A program made the translations under genes and the position numbers. This document shows positions 44,263 to 53,330 of a stretch of 64,000 nucleotides of DNA, one piece after another. The DNA is taken from contig NZ_JAUSUM010000004.1 of assembly GCF_030813635.1 (NCBI RefSeq), positions 372,808 through 436,807 on the forward strand, written 5' to 3'. Source of the DNA: Salibacterium salarium (lineage in GTDB: Bacteria > Bacillota > Bacilli > Bacillales > Marinococcaceae). Positions within the stretch are counted from its first letter, which is position 1; the number at the start of each line of letters is the position of its first letter. Below the pieces are notes generated by a model that was not told the origin of the DNA, made no database searches, and worked only from the letters and a program-made list of their open reading frames with translations.

Positions 44263-45669
44263 ATGGATCGCTCACAAACAAAAGAATTAATCGAAAACGT
44301 GATGAAGGAGTTGAAAGAACAGGGTGAGTTTTTACCATTAGACAGTTCAAAAGAAAGAGAAAAAGTTTTGGAATCCGCAGGAGAAATTTTAAAAACAACG
44401 GATAAAATTATTAAGAGCTATATACGTGTTTCAAGAGAAGGCGGTGCGATTGAACGTATCCCAGCTTACCGCGTTCAACATAATAATATTAGCGGTTTTT
44501 ATAAAGGCGGTATTCGTTTTAGTGAAGATGTCAGTGAATCAGAAGTTGAAAACCTTGCCATTCTTATGACGCTGAAAAATGCACTTCACGGTTTGCCTTT
44601 CGGTGGAGCAAAGGGTGGAGTTGATATTGATCCGCGTAATTATACCGAACGGGAGCTTAATTTAATAAGCAAAAAATATGTTCAACGATTTGCTTTAAAT
44701 TTAGGCCCTACTCAAGATATACCTGCGCCTGATTTAGGGACAGACGAACGTATTATTGATTGGATGGTGGGAGAATACAAAACGATCCATCCAGGACAAG
44801 CATATAGTGGTTCTTTTACTGGTAAAAGTGTGGAAAACAGTGGCGCCCAAGGACGTAGAGAATCAACCGGTATAGGAACTTTTCTCAGTTATTTATATAT
44901 GCTAAATGAATGGTTTCCACAACAGAAACAAAGACCGAAAAGCAAAACCGGAGCAAGACATTTGCAATGGGATACACTAGAAAAATTACATACTAAATTC
45001 AATGAGGCCGGTCCTATCGATGTAGCGGTTCAAGGGTTTGGTAATGTAGGTGGAGTTGCCGCATTGGAAGCATATAGCAGTTCGGTAGCAAAACATCGTG
45101 TTACAGCCGTTTCTGACCAATTTGTAACGCTTGTTAATCATAACGGGTTAAATGTTGAAAAACTTACCGCTTATACGAAAAAGAATAACCGGTTACCGAA
45201 TACAAAAGAGCGGCTGTTAGATTGGAAAATAGAAGCTGACATTAAAAGTCCGATTGACATTATTCAAATGGATACGGATGTGATGATTTTTGCTGCAATT
45301 GCTGATCAGGTTACTAAAGAAAATATGAAAGATGTCAAAGCAGATATTTTAGTCGAAGGTGCAAACGCCCCTGTGTCGGTAGAAGCTGATTTATACCTGC
45401 AAGATCAGGGGAAAGTTATTATTCCAGATATACTGGCTAACGCAGGCGGGGTGCATGTTTCTTATCTTGAATGGAAACAAAGCCGTGTGACTGAAATGTA
45501 TTCAAAAGAGGAAATTTTGCAGGAAATGGGTAATCAAATGAAAGATACGTTAAAGAGAGTGTATGATGAGTACTTTTTATCAAAAGAACACACAATGAGA
45601 TTCACATGTTACTCTCTTGCTCTTAGACGTTTAACCTCATTGTTGCATAAACACGGCAAATTATTCTAA
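44263..45669 (+). CDS. glutamate dehydrogenase (Glu/Leu/Phe/Val family)
   Basis: 468 aa. Substrate-binding part with YKGGIRFSEDVSESEVENLA, GLPFGGAKGGVDIDPRNYTE (catalytic Lys near residue 125) and DIPAPDLGTDERIIDWMVGE, then the Rossmann domain VAVQGFGNVGGVAALEAY near 263. It is about 40 residues longer than usual bacilli GDH because of an insert around LNEWFPQQKQRPKSKTGAR and HLQWDTLEKLHTKF (about residues 222-258) before the Rossmann domain. AAAGGAGG precedes the ATG. The neighbouring ectoine pathway consumes glutamate as amino donor, so a supply link is plausible but inferred. Coenzyme type not deducible. Confidence 0.88.
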   Translation: MDRSQTKELIENVMKELKEQGEFLPLDSSKEREKVLESAGEILKTTDKIIKSYIRVSREGGAIERIPAYRVQHNNISGFYKGGIRFSEDVSESEVENLAILMTLKNALHGLPFGGAKGGVDIDPRNYTERELNLISKKYVQRFALNLGPTQDIPAPDLGTDERIIDWMVGEYKTIHPGQAYSGSFTGKSVENSGAQGRRESTGIGTFLSYLYMLNEWFPQQKQRPKSKTGARHLQWDTLEKLHTKFNEAGPIDVAVQGFGNVGGVAALEAYSSSVAKHRVTAVSDQFVTLVNHNGLNVEKLTAYTKKNNRLPNTKERLLDWKIEADIKSPIDIIQMDTDVMIFAAIADQVTKENMKDVKADILVEGANAPVSVEADLYLQDQGKVIIPDILANAGGVHVSYLEWKQSRVTEMYSKEEILQEMGNQMKDTLKRVYDEYFLSKEHTMRFTCYSLALRRLTSLLHKHGKLF

Positions 45670-45718
45670 GGTCCTGGGCAAGCTGAAAAGATTAAATGAA
45701 ATGAAAACCAATCAGTAT

Positions 45719-45763
45719 GACCTTCTTCCCCTTGTTCATTTTACAGGCGGGAGAAGGTCTTTA
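45719..45763. terminator. bidirectional terminator
   Basis: GACCTTCTTCCC (45719-45730) pairs with GGGAGAAGGTC (45749-45759), then T residues; lies between convergent genes. Confidence 0.65.
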
Positions 45764-45790
45764 ATTTCTCACTGAACTGCTATCTATTAT

Positions 45791-46696
45791 TTATGACTCT
45801 ATTAAATCCTGTAATGCTTCATCTAAAGTTGGATAGGTAAATGTATAACCTAACGACATCAATTTGTCTGGCAACACTTTTTGCCCTTTTAAAACTAACT
45901 GACTCATATCTCCCAATACGTTTTTTAACAAAACAGCAGGAACAGGAGCCCAGTGCGGTCTATTTATTGCATGCCCGAGTTTTTTACCGAAATCTTTCAT
46001 TTGTTCAGGCTGTGGAGCTGTAACGTTTATTGCTCCCCGCACCTCTTTATGGTGAATAGCAAACACAAGCATTTGAATAACATCTCTTAGATGAACCCAC
46101 GAATACCACTGTTTTCCTGAACCAATTGTGCCCCCTGCAAACATTTTGTAAGGAAGCATTATTTTAGGAAGAGCCCCTTTTCTTTCATCTAAAATAAGAC
46201 CAAAACGGGCATACACTGTTCTTATTCCCATTTCTTCTGCTTTGGATGCTTCGTTTTCCCAACGTTCACACACATCCTGCAAAAAATCTCGATTTTGAGG
46301 TAGGCTGTCTTCCGTGAAGACGGTCTGATTAGATATGCCGTAATACCCTATAGCCGAGGCATTAATCAAAACGTCCGGTTTTTTATTCATTTCACTAATT
46401 ATTCGTTTTACTTCTCGTGTTGCTTGGATTCGACTATTTAGTATAGCTTTTTTATGTTGAGAGGTCCAGCGTTTGTTAATAGAAGATCCTGCCAAATTAA
46501 CGACGGCATCAATGTTTGGTAGTTCTTTTTCGGGATAATGGTCTGTTGTTAACCAAGGCACAAACGTTATATTTTCTTTATTCTGTTGGTTTTTGCAGTT
46601 TCTTGTTAAAATATAGATATGATGACCTTGCTCGGTAAGATAACCTGTAAGAGTGGAACCTATTAGACCAGTCCCTCCTGTGATCACAATGTTCAA
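45791..46696 (-). CDS. yfhF: TIGR01777-family epimerase (YfhF)
   Basis: 301-aa extended-SDR nucleotide-sugar epimerase-like protein. Rossmann motif IVITGGTGLIGSTLTGYL near residue 3, VNLAGSSINKRWT near 70, NASAIGYYG with Tyr near 120, and YSWVHLRDVIQMLVFAIHH near 200. The C-terminal DUF1731 part contains RPHWAPVPAVLLK. TTG start at 46696 with AAAGGAGA eight bases upstream; B. subtilis YfhF is of similar length and also adjoins recX divergently. The biochemical role is unknown. Confidence 0.85.
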   Translation of the reverse strand: MNIVITGGTGLIGSTLTGYLTEQGHHIYILTRNCKNQQNKENITFVPWLTTDHYPEKELPNIDAVVNLAGSSINKRWTSQHKKAILNSRIQATREVKRIISEMNKKPDVLINASAIGYYGISNQTVFTEDSLPQNRDFLQDVCERWENEASKAEEMGIRTVYARFGLILDERKGALPKIMLPYKMFAGGTIGSGKQWYSWVHLRDVIQMLVFAIHHKEVRGAINVTAPQPEQMKDFGKKLGHAINRPHWAPVPAVLLKNVLGDMSQLVLKGQKVLPDKLMSLGYTFTYPTLDEALQDLIES

Positions 46697-46808
46697 GAAA
46701 TGACTCTCCTTTCCTCGTTTCGAATTATATTTTTCACTCAACCTATACCCTTGAACAAAAGATGTTAACCAGAAAAGGTGTTATCTTAGATGCAATAGGA
46801 GGACAGAT

Positions 46809-47648
46809 ATGAAAATTGCTAAAATAACGACCCAAAAAAATAGACAAGACCGATTTAACGTGTTTAGGGTTGAATCGGGTAAAGAAGAGTACGCTTTTAG
46901 TATTGACGAAAATGTTTTGGTTCAATGGCAGCTGCAAAAAGGGATGACGTTAACAGAAGAAGACATTACAGCTATACAAGCAGCGGACCAAAAACGCAAA
47001 GTATGGAATGATGCTCTCCATTATTTAACGCATTCTATGAGGACGGAATACCAAGTAATCCAATATTTGAAGAAAAAAGAGTATGAGGAAGAAGCTATAG
47101 AAGAATCGATAAAAAAACTAACAGAATATCGGCTCCTTCAAGATGAGGAGTATGCGATGGCTTTTGTTCGAACAAAAATGAACACATCAGATAAAGGACC
47201 GGCTGTTATTTCTGAAGATCTTTACCAAAAAGGGATTTCAAAGGATTTATCTGAAAAAGCGCTGCAACAATACACTTATGACGCACAATTGGAAACAGCG
47301 CAGCTCTTCTTACGAAAAAATGGGAAGCCAAAAAGTAATGAATCTTCGTCCTCTATGAAAAATCGTCTCCTACATGCATTAAGAAGAAAAGGTTTTTCTA
47401 TGGAAATGGCGCTCCAAGCATGGGAAAATGAACAAGTTGAAATCCCTGAAAACGAGGAAATACAAGCAGTGTTTGAACAGGGAGAAAAGGCTAAAAAGAA
47501 ATGGATGAAAAAATATACAGGGCAATCTCTTCGAATGAAAGTGAAAGAATTCTTGTATCGAAAGGGATTTGAGCTTTCTCATATTGAGCACTATCTTCAG
47601 TATGAGATGGAAGTGGATGAGGAGGATGAAAATGAAGAAAAAATATAG
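46809..47648 (+). CDS. recX: recombination regulator RecX
   Basis: 279 aa, binds RecA filaments and limits or modulates recombination. Three-helix repeats are visible: ALHYLTHSMRTEYQVIQYLK, LTEYRLLQDEEYAMAFVRTK, and the later LRRKGFSMEMALQAWEN and KEFLYRKGFELSHIEHYLQY. Length matches the long Bacillus RecX. AGGAGG precedes the ATG. Overlaps yfhH by 17 bases, as an operon recX-yfhH-yfhJ. Confidence 0.9.
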   Translation: MKIAKITTQKNRQDRFNVFRVESGKEEYAFSIDENVLVQWQLQKGMTLTEEDITAIQAADQKRKVWNDALHYLTHSMRTEYQVIQYLKKKEYEEEAIEESIKKLTEYRLLQDEEYAMAFVRTKMNTSDKGPAVISEDLYQKGISKDLSEKALQQYTYDAQLETAQLFLRKNGKPKSNESSSSMKNRLLHALRRKGFSMEMALQAWENEQVEIPENEEIQAVFEQGEKAKKKWMKKYTGQSLRMKVKEFLYRKGFELSHIEHYLQYEMEVDEEDENEEKI

Positions 47649-47955
47649 CGAGATGACAGAACATGAATTATGGGAAGAAATTGCTTATTTAAATGAAAAG
47701 TCTAAAAAAGCAGAGCAACTTGGAATGGTAAGCGAGTTTGCTGTTTATGAACAAAAAAGAGTTATGGCAGAAGCATATATGTTAAACCCGGATGACTTTA
47801 TGGCCGGTCAGCGTTATTCCATAAAACAAGAGGCAGGCACTTTTTTTGTAAAATATTACAACGGTATTTTTGCTTGGGGATTCAGGGAACAGTCAGATAA
47901 ATTAGAAGCTTTGCCTATCTCATTACTAGAAATGATAAGACCGTCATCGATATAA
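47632..47955 (+). CDS. yfhH: YfhH family protein (DUF1811)
   Basis: 107 aa from ATG 47632 (GAGGAGG six bases upstream). SEMTEHELWEEIAYLNEKSK and QLGMVSEFAVYEQKRVMAEA, followed by the small beta domain YSIKQEAGTFFVKYYNGIFA, match YfhH, a protein with an SH3-like C-terminal part. Function unknown; position after recX is as in B. subtilis. Confidence 0.88.
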   Translation: MKKKYSEMTEHELWEEIAYLNEKSKKAEQLGMVSEFAVYEQKRVMAEAYMLNPDDFMAGQRYSIKQEAGTFFVKYYNGIFAWGFREQSDKLEALPISLLEMIRPSSI

Positions 47956-47973
47956 AAAGAGGAGAGGATTCAT

Positions 47974-48225
47974 ATGGAAGATGTATTTCGTAAACTCACC
48001 GATAAGTTAGTGACAATAAATGAAGAGTTGTCCATCGATCAGGCACGAACCTGGGTCGAACATTTTTGGGAAGATTTTGAAGCGACAAGAGCTAAGTCAG
48101 GAAGAGAATATAAAGGAGCAGAGGTTACAGAATCGATTGTAAGCAAATGGATAGAACAATATGGACCTTTTTTACACCGTTATCAAGCAACAAACAGTAA
48201 GTTTGATAATCTTGAGGAGCGATAA
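47974..48225 (+). CDS. yfhJ: YfhJ family protein (WVELL)
   Basis: 83 aa. Helical, with LTDKLVTINEELSIDQARTW, VEHFWEDFEATRAKSGREYK and VTESIVSKWIEQYGPFLHRY. The WVEHFWEDFE segment corresponds to the WVELL signature of the family. GAGGAG is nine bases upstream. Function unknown; position matches B. subtilis yfhJ. Confidence 0.83.
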   Translation: MEDVFRKLTDKLVTINEELSIDQARTWVEHFWEDFEATRAKSGREYKGAEVTESIVSKWIEQYGPFLHRYQATNSKFDNLEER

Positions 48226-48250
48226 TGGGGCGTGAAGCTTTTAAAAAGAA

Positions 48251-48280
48251 GAACAGCTATGTTTACTTAAATAGCTGTTC
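48251..48280. terminator. hairpin between yfhJ and yfhP
   Basis: GAACAGCTAT (48251-48260) pairs with ATAGCTGTTC (48271-48280). The yfhP stop codon is in the loop. The T-run is weak on both strands. Confidence 0.55.
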
Positions 48281-49252
48281 TCCTTGCCTCAACTTTTTTT
48301 CAAGGCTTTCATTGCTGTATATCCATCCTGTATATGATGTATAAATGGTTAAGTCACGGCGCATTCGTACCACGGCAACAAACGGGTAATATCCTTTGCT
48401 GCGGTAACGTAAATCAATAAATTTCACTTCCCAACCATTTTCTAATTCTTTTACAACCCACCGGTAAGTTGGAGAAAATGATAAAAAGGCAGCTAAATTG
48501 CGATCATTTCTTGCTTGATTGATAATGTCATCGTTTGGTATTGGTTCAAATGGATATGTTTCAAAATAACGAAGCTTTCCTTTTCTGCTTTCGGTGACGT
48601 GCATTTGAGTTTCTGTGCGGATGACCAAATGCCATTTATTCCAATTAAATGTTGGTGAAATAAAAAAATGTGTTGCATTTGGATGAAAGTAAGATGCTCT
48701 TTTAATCACATTATTTCGAGCTTTACACCGCCATATATAGTATAAAATAAGACCGATATATAAAATCAACATCGTTTGTCCTGGTGGTGTGCCGTATCTC
48801 CATAAGATAAAGGCAAAGATATGGGCAAAAAAGATGAGAGGATCAAATATATTAATAACGCCATAAGCAACCCATCGTTTATTAAACGGGGACAATGCTT
48901 GGGTACCGTAAGCATTAAATATATCAACAAATACATGCAAAAATACAGCTAAAAATGTCCATATCCATAGATGAAAAAATGAAATTTCAGGAGAAAAGGC
49001 ATAAGTAACGCCGGCAACAATTAATGGCCAAAGCAAAACGGCAGGTATGGAGTGAGTCGGCCCGCGATGATACCGAATATAAACAGCGTTATTTTTTAAC
49101 TTCAGAACTGTATCGAAATCAGGAGCTTGGGAGCCGATAATAGCAGCAACCATAACTGTTTGCATAGATGTTGAACTTTCAGAGAGTACAGGGTCAAGAG
49201 CGGCCAATCCGCCAAGACCAATCCCCATGACTACGTGTGTTGCGGTATCCAT
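48263..49252 (-). CDS. yfhP: YfhP membrane-bound metal-dependent hydrolase-like protein (DUF457)
   Basis: 329 aa. N-terminal THVVMGIGLGGLAAL, the metal-site pattern GSQAPDFDTVLKLKN and YIRYHRGPTHSIPAVLLWPL (HRGxTHS) are hallmarks of YdjM/YfhP proteins. About four helices follow (VAGVTYAFS, LWIWTFLAVFLHVFVDIFNA, IFFAHIFAFILWRY, MLILYIGLILYYIW), then a soluble C-terminal domain. In B. subtilis YfhP negatively regulates the yfhQ/fabL region. GGAGG nine bases before the ATG lies at the edge of a folded leader. Orientation relative to mutY is divergent. Confidence 0.85.
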   Translation of the reverse strand: MDTATHVVMGIGLGGLAALDPVLSESSTSMQTVMVAAIIGSQAPDFDTVLKLKNNAVYIRYHRGPTHSIPAVLLWPLIVAGVTYAFSPEISFFHLWIWTFLAVFLHVFVDIFNAYGTQALSPFNKRWVAYGVINIFDPLIFFAHIFAFILWRYGTPPGQTMLILYIGLILYYIWRCKARNNVIKRASYFHPNATHFFISPTFNWNKWHLVIRTETQMHVTESRKGKLRYFETYPFEPIPNDDIINQARNDRNLAAFLSFSPTYRWVVKELENGWEVKFIDLRYRSKGYYPFVAVVRMRRDLTIYTSYTGWIYSNESLEKKLRQGEQLFK

Positions 49253-49261
49253 TGGTGAAGT

Positions 49262-49330
49262 CCTCCTTCATACAACCGTTTTCAGGTTGCTATGCGGGAT
49301 AGATATCCCGAATTTTGAGTGTTATGAAGG
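49262..49330 (-). promoter_or_regulatory. folded 5' leader of yfhP taking in the ribosome site
   Basis: Read on the minus strand, CCTTCATA (49323-49330) pairs with TATGAAGG (49265-49272), enclosing two hairpins: CGGGAT/ATCCCG (49295-49310) and CAACC/GGTTG (49273-49289). This is a compact three-way junction. The 3' arm ends in the AAGGAGG of yfhP, so folding would mask the ribosome site. A TATAAT about 20 bases upstream could start this transcript. Confidence 0.5.
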
Positions 49331-49384
49331 TGCTGTTTATAGTTATACCCGATTATAAATGCTTAAAAAGGGGTTGAAAAAGAA

Positions 49385-49720
49385 ATGAGTCAAAACGTTC
49401 ATATTTTTATTGAATATAAGATCAATCCTGCAAAAGAACAAACGTATCAACAGCTGATGGGAGATATTGCAACAGCTATTTCTAATTATGGAGCTGAAGG
49501 TTTTCAATGGTATCAGGCAGTTGATCAAACTAATTTATATGTAGAAATCTTTAAAGTTCCTTCTTTGTCTTCTTATCATACCTTAAAAAGGGAAAGAGGT
49601 TCAAAAAATCATGAGCTGTTCGGAAAATTAGATGAATGCGTGGATGGCGGATTAGAAAAGATACATTGCTGGGCTTTTTATGAAAAAACAAGTGAATTAG
49701 GCTATGAATCACGGAGGTAG
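49385..49720 (+). CDS. hypothetical dimeric alpha/beta-barrel-like protein
   Basis: 111-aa soluble protein: VHIFIEYKINPAKEQTYQQL, GFQWYQAVDQTNLYVEIFKV and EKIHCWAFYEK form a beta-alpha-beta-beta pattern reminiscent of ABM/NIPSNAP-type barrels. No firm family. AAGGGG lies about ten bases before the ATG. It precedes mutY by four bases and is probably co-transcribed with it. Confidence 0.6.
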   Translation: MSQNVHIFIEYKINPAKEQTYQQLMGDIATAISNYGAEGFQWYQAVDQTNLYVEIFKVPSLSSYHTLKRERGSKNHELFGKLDECVDGGLEKIHCWAFYEKTSELGYESRR

Positions 49721-49724
49721 TTCG

Positions 49725-50816
49725 ATGCAGGACGACGTTAAAAATGTAAGTATTTTAGATTTTCAAGAGAATTTATTAAATTGGTATCAACAAACGAAAC
49801 GTGAACTTCCATGGAGAAAAAATCAGGATCCGTATCGTGTGTGGGTGTCAGAAATTATGTTACAGCAAACAAAGGTAGATACGGTTATTCCTTACTTTAA
49901 CCAATTTATGGAATGGTTTCCGACGCCAGAAGCGCTGGCTTATGCGAACGAAGAGAAAGTTATGAAGGCATGGGAAGGACTTGGTTATTATTCCCGTGTT
50001 AGAAATTTACAAACAGCTGTAAAAGAAGTAGTGGAGGAATACGGAGGGGAAGTTCCCTCGGAAAAAAAAGATTTCTCTTCATTAAAAGGTGTTGGACCTT
50101 ATACAGCCGGAGCGGTATTAAGTATTGCCTATGAAAAACCTGAACCGGCAGTAGATGGAAATGTAATGAGAGTTTTCTCAAGAATCCTTAATATAACAGA
50201 TGATATAGGTAAGGCTAAAACGCGAAAAAGGTTTGAAGCATTTTTACCGGAGTTTTTAGAGGGAGTTCGTCCCTCAGAGTTCAATCAGGCCGTGATGGAA
50301 TTAGGAGCTTTAGTTTGTACTCCTAAATCACCAGGGTGTTTGCTCTGCCCTGTACAAGAACATTGTGAAGCACGAAAACAGGGAATACAGGAAGAACTGC
50401 CGGTTAAAGAGAAAAAGAAGGCACCTACTGCAAAAGATATGGCTGCCGTTGTATTAAAAAATAAAGAAGGAAAATTGTTGATTCATCAGCGCGGAGAGAA
50501 AGGGTTATTAGCGAAGTTGTGGGAATTCCCCAATGTGGAAGTGCCTGCCAAACAATCAGGTCCTGACGTATTAAGTGAATTTTTCACAAAAGAATATGGT
50601 ATGAATGTAAAGATTGGACAACCTATCCAAAAAGTACAGCATGTATTTTCTCATTTAATTTGGAATATTACTGTTTTTGATGCTTGGATATCAGAAAATG
50701 CGGAACCTAATAATGATTCTAAATGGATTTTACTAGAAGAAGCGGATGAATATGCTTTTCCTGTTTCTCATCAAAAAATTCTCGAAACACAAAAAGAAAG
50801 AGAGGCGGCGGATTAA
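49725..50816 (+). CDS. mutY: A/G-specific adenine glycosylase MutY
   Basis: 363 aa from ATG 49725 (GGAGG seven bases upstream). Removes adenine mispaired with 8-oxoguanine. RELPWRKNQDPYRVWVSEIM, helix-hairpin-helix LKGVGPYTAGAVLSIAY near residue 105 and VDGNVMRVFSR with the catalytic Asp are followed by the 4Fe-4S loop CTPKSPGCLLCPVQEHC near 190. A C-terminal Nudix-like 8-oxoG recognition domain (LLIHQRGEKGLLAKLWEFPN) is intact. Same position as B. subtilis yfhQ. Confidence 0.95.
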   Translation: MQDDVKNVSILDFQENLLNWYQQTKRELPWRKNQDPYRVWVSEIMLQQTKVDTVIPYFNQFMEWFPTPEALAYANEEKVMKAWEGLGYYSRVRNLQTAVKEVVEEYGGEVPSEKKDFSSLKGVGPYTAGAVLSIAYEKPEPAVDGNVMRVFSRILNITDDIGKAKTRKRFEAFLPEFLEGVRPSEFNQAVMELGALVCTPKSPGCLLCPVQEHCEARKQGIQEELPVKEKKKAPTAKDMAAVVLKNKEGKLLIHQRGEKGLLAKLWEFPNVEVPAKQSGPDVLSEFFTKEYGMNVKIGQPIQKVQHVFSHLIWNITVFDAWISENAEPNNDSKWILLEEADEYAFPVSHQKILETQKEREAAD

Positions 50817-51574
50817 TGGATTTAGGTCTAAAACATAAGAAAGTATTGGTTACTGGGGGATCAAAAGGAATAGGCAAAGGAATTGCCAAATCATTTGTTG
50901 ATGAAGGGGCAGATGTTGCAATTGTTGCTCGTTCAAAAGAGGGATTGGAAGAAGCCGAACGTGACATTCCAGCTCTCCACACGTTACAAGCTGATCTTAT
51001 GAACGAAGGTCAAAGGGAACGTGTTTTTCAGCAAACGTTGGAGATGCTTGGTGGAATAGATGTACTCATAAATAATGTCGGTGCCAGTAATGGTGGTTCG
51101 ATTGCAGAAACGCCGATGCATGAATTTGAAGAAGCGATGTCTTTAAATTACTTTTCTACCGTCCATTTCAGTAAACTCGCGTTGCAAGTGATGAAAAGGA
51201 GAGGAAGTGGAAGTATCGTCAATATTTCCTCGATTTTTGGGAGAGAATCGGGAGGAAAAGCAACATACAATAATGCAAAAGCAGCGATGATTAGTTTTAC
51301 TAAAGCATTGGCTGATGAAGCTATTCAAGATGGAATTCGGGTGAATTCGGTAGCCCCTGGGGCCATTTTGCATCAAAGCGGAAATTGGCAGAAACGGTTA
51401 GATGAAAATCCGGAAAAAATCAATCAATTTGTTAAAGAACAAATTCCTGCTGGACGCTTCGGTACGGTCGAAGAAATTGCTGATGTGGTAACTTTCATGG
51501 CTTCGGGTAAAGCTTCATGGGTGTCAGGCGCAAGTCTCAATGTCGATGGCGGACAGTCTAAAATGAACATGTAA
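50816..51574 (+). CDS. SDR family oxidoreductase
   Basis: 252 aa. Rossmann VLVTGGSKGIGKGIAKSF near residue 10, VINN-type LINNVGASNGG near 86, NISSIFGRESGGKATYNNAK with catalytic Ser, Tyr and Lys near 138-155, and INVDGG-like LNVDGGQSK at the end. The ATG overlaps the mutY stop by one base, so it is coupled. Resembles 3-oxoacyl-ACP reductase-like SDRs; it is not FabL, which lies further downstream, and is absent from this position in B. subtilis. Confidence 0.8.
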   Translation: MDLGLKHKKVLVTGGSKGIGKGIAKSFVDEGADVAIVARSKEGLEEAERDIPALHTLQADLMNEGQRERVFQQTLEMLGGIDVLINNVGASNGGSIAETPMHEFEEAMSLNYFSTVHFSKLALQVMKRRGSGSIVNISSIFGRESGGKATYNNAKAAMISFTKALADEAIQDGIRVNSVAPGAILHQSGNWQKRLDENPEKINQFVKEQIPAGRFGTVEEIADVVTFMASGKASWVSGASLNVDGGQSKMNM

Positions 51575-51580
51575 TGAATT

Positions 51581-51940
51581 TTAACGAGGAGGTTTCATGT
51601 TTCGTTTTTTTTCATCATTAACCATGTGAATTTCTTCAATTTTTTGTTTTGTTTCTGGTGTCCCCAAGTCGTAAATCATTTGAATGACTTTATCCATCCC
51701 ATCTTGATATTCGTGTCGATCGGTTTCTGCGATGGATTCATCGAAGTGACGGAATGTAAACAAGTTTTGAAACTCTAAGTCATGATCTTGTGTTTCATTT
51801 AAAAGGAAATCTATTTTTTCCAACTCTTCTTTCGTTGCTTCTATCTCATACTGTATTAACGTACTGTCCGGTATTTTGACCGGGCTTATATCATCCATAC
51901 TGATTGGGTTTAAGTTAACATAGTACGTTTTTCTTTCCAT
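51581..51940 (-). CDS. hypothetical protein, 119 aa
   Basis: Acidic soluble protein starting MERKTYYVNLNPISMD, with YEIEATKEELEKIDFLLNET and DKVIQMIYDLGTPETKQKIE near the C-terminus. This resembles a small family common in bacilli that is sometimes named 'hydrolase' without evidence. AAAGGAG is ten bases upstream. It is convergent with the SDR gene six bases away, with no terminator between. Confidence 0.6.
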   Translation of the reverse strand: MERKTYYVNLNPISMDDISPVKIPDSTLIQYEIEATKEELEKIDFLLNETQDHDLEFQNLFTFRHFDESIAETDRHEYQDGMDKVIQMIYDLGTPETKQKIEEIHMVNDEKKRNMKPPR

Positions 51941-52090
51941 GTTGTGCAGGCTCCTTTCTTTAAGGGGAATTCTCCTTTATTTTGCATTAGGATGATTATA
52001 AATATACTTCTATTTGTTAAGAGACCTGTAAATAAGGAGCTGAACTTAAAAGTTTTTCGCCGGACGCTACTTTCGAGATAGAAAACGGTT

Positions 52091-53254
52091 TTACTTAGTT
52101 TGATGGATACATTGGCTTAATCTTTCTGCTGCGTGTTTTAATGTTTTTTCATCTTGGACAAGGGCGATTCGAACGTAACCTTCTCCGCCTTGTCCGAAAG
52201 CGTTTCCAGGAGTTACAACTACTCCGAATTCTAATGCTTTTAGAGCAAATGATAAAGAAGTGAATGGGGTGGGTACTTGTGCCCATACGAACATACCACC
52301 ATCAGGCATTCTTACGTTCCAATCAAGAGAGTGTAATTTTTTAACGAAGGTATCTCTTCTCTTTTTATAGGTTTGACGATGCTCTTCTAAAAACGATAAC
52401 TCATGTTTTAACGCATAGCTTGAGGCTTTTTGAACAGGATGAAAAACCCCATAGTCGATGTTTGATTTCAAATCAGCCAGTGGCTTTAGATAGGAAGGAA
52501 AACCAATCATGTAACCAATTCTCGCACCTGCCATGTTAAAGCTTTTTGATAAAGAATTACATTCGACTGCCGTTTTTTTCGCATCAGGTATATGAAAAAT
52601 ACTGAGCGGTTTTTCGTCTGAAAAAATAAGTTCGGCATAGGCAAAATCATGCACAATTAAAATGTTATGTTCTAAAGCAAATGCTACTGCTTTTTGAAAA
52701 TAATCTTTGGTTGCGATGGCGGCTGTTGGATTCCCAGGATAATTCATTATTAATAATTTTGCTTTTTTAGCGATTTCAATGGGAATATGATCAAAATCAG
52801 GCATAAACTGATTTTCTTCATTTACCGGAAGATTGTATAAAGAAGCGCCTGAAAGCGCAGCACAGGCAGAATATATAGGATAGCTTGGATCGGGAGCTAT
52901 AATATAGTCTCCGGGATCGGCATAAGCGAGAGCAAGATGAGCTAGTCCGTCTTGTGACCCCATTAATTGTAATACTTCTTCAGGTTTAATATTTATTTGA
53001 AATCGTTCTTTATAGTATTTTGCCACAGCCTCTTGAAATTCATATGTCCCTTGAAGGGCATATCCATATTGGTTTTCTTTATTTACATCTATGGCCATTA
53101 TATCTCTGATAGATTGAGGAGGAGGGAGATCTGGACTTCCGATACTTAAATCAATAATATCTTCTCCTGCATTCAATTTGGCCTGCTTTTTTTCCGCCAT
53201 TTCAGTAAATACACTAGATGACAAGGAAGTCATTCGTTCTGACGGTTGTATCAT
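52091..53254 (-). CDS. class I/II aminotransferase (DapL/PatA-like)
   Basis: 387-aa fold-type I PLP enzyme. IDLSIGSPDLPPPQSIRDIM, YGYALQGTYEFQEAVAKYY, PGNPTA, HDFAYAELIFSD and the PLP-lysine motif NSLSKSFNMAGARIGY near residue 230 are complete, with the C-terminal Arg region GEGYVRIALV. It resembles LL-diaminopimelate aminotransferase-type and PatA/YugH proteins; the amino donor and acceptor cannot be decided. Not linked to an amino-acid operon. Confidence 0.82.
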   Translation of the reverse strand: MIQPSERMTSLSSSVFTEMAEKKQAKLNAGEDIIDLSIGSPDLPPPQSIRDIMAIDVNKENQYGYALQGTYEFQEAVAKYYKERFQINIKPEEVLQLMGSQDGLAHLALAYADPGDYIIAPDPSYPIYSACAALSGASLYNLPVNEENQFMPDFDHIPIEIAKKAKLLIMNYPGNPTAAIATKDYFQKAVAFALEHNILIVHDFAYAELIFSDEKPLSIFHIPDAKKTAVECNSLSKSFNMAGARIGYMIGFPSYLKPLADLKSNIDYGVFHPVQKASSYALKHELSFLEEHRQTYKKRRDTFVKKLHSLDWNVRMPDGGMFVWAQVPTPFTSLSFALKALEFGVVVTPGNAFGQGGEGYVRIALVQDEKTLKHAAERLSQCIHQTK

Positions 53255-53330
53255 AATTTTATCATCCTTCCTGCTTGAATAATTACATTATAAAGGATGT
53301 AAAAAGATAAGATAAGGAAGAAAACAACAA

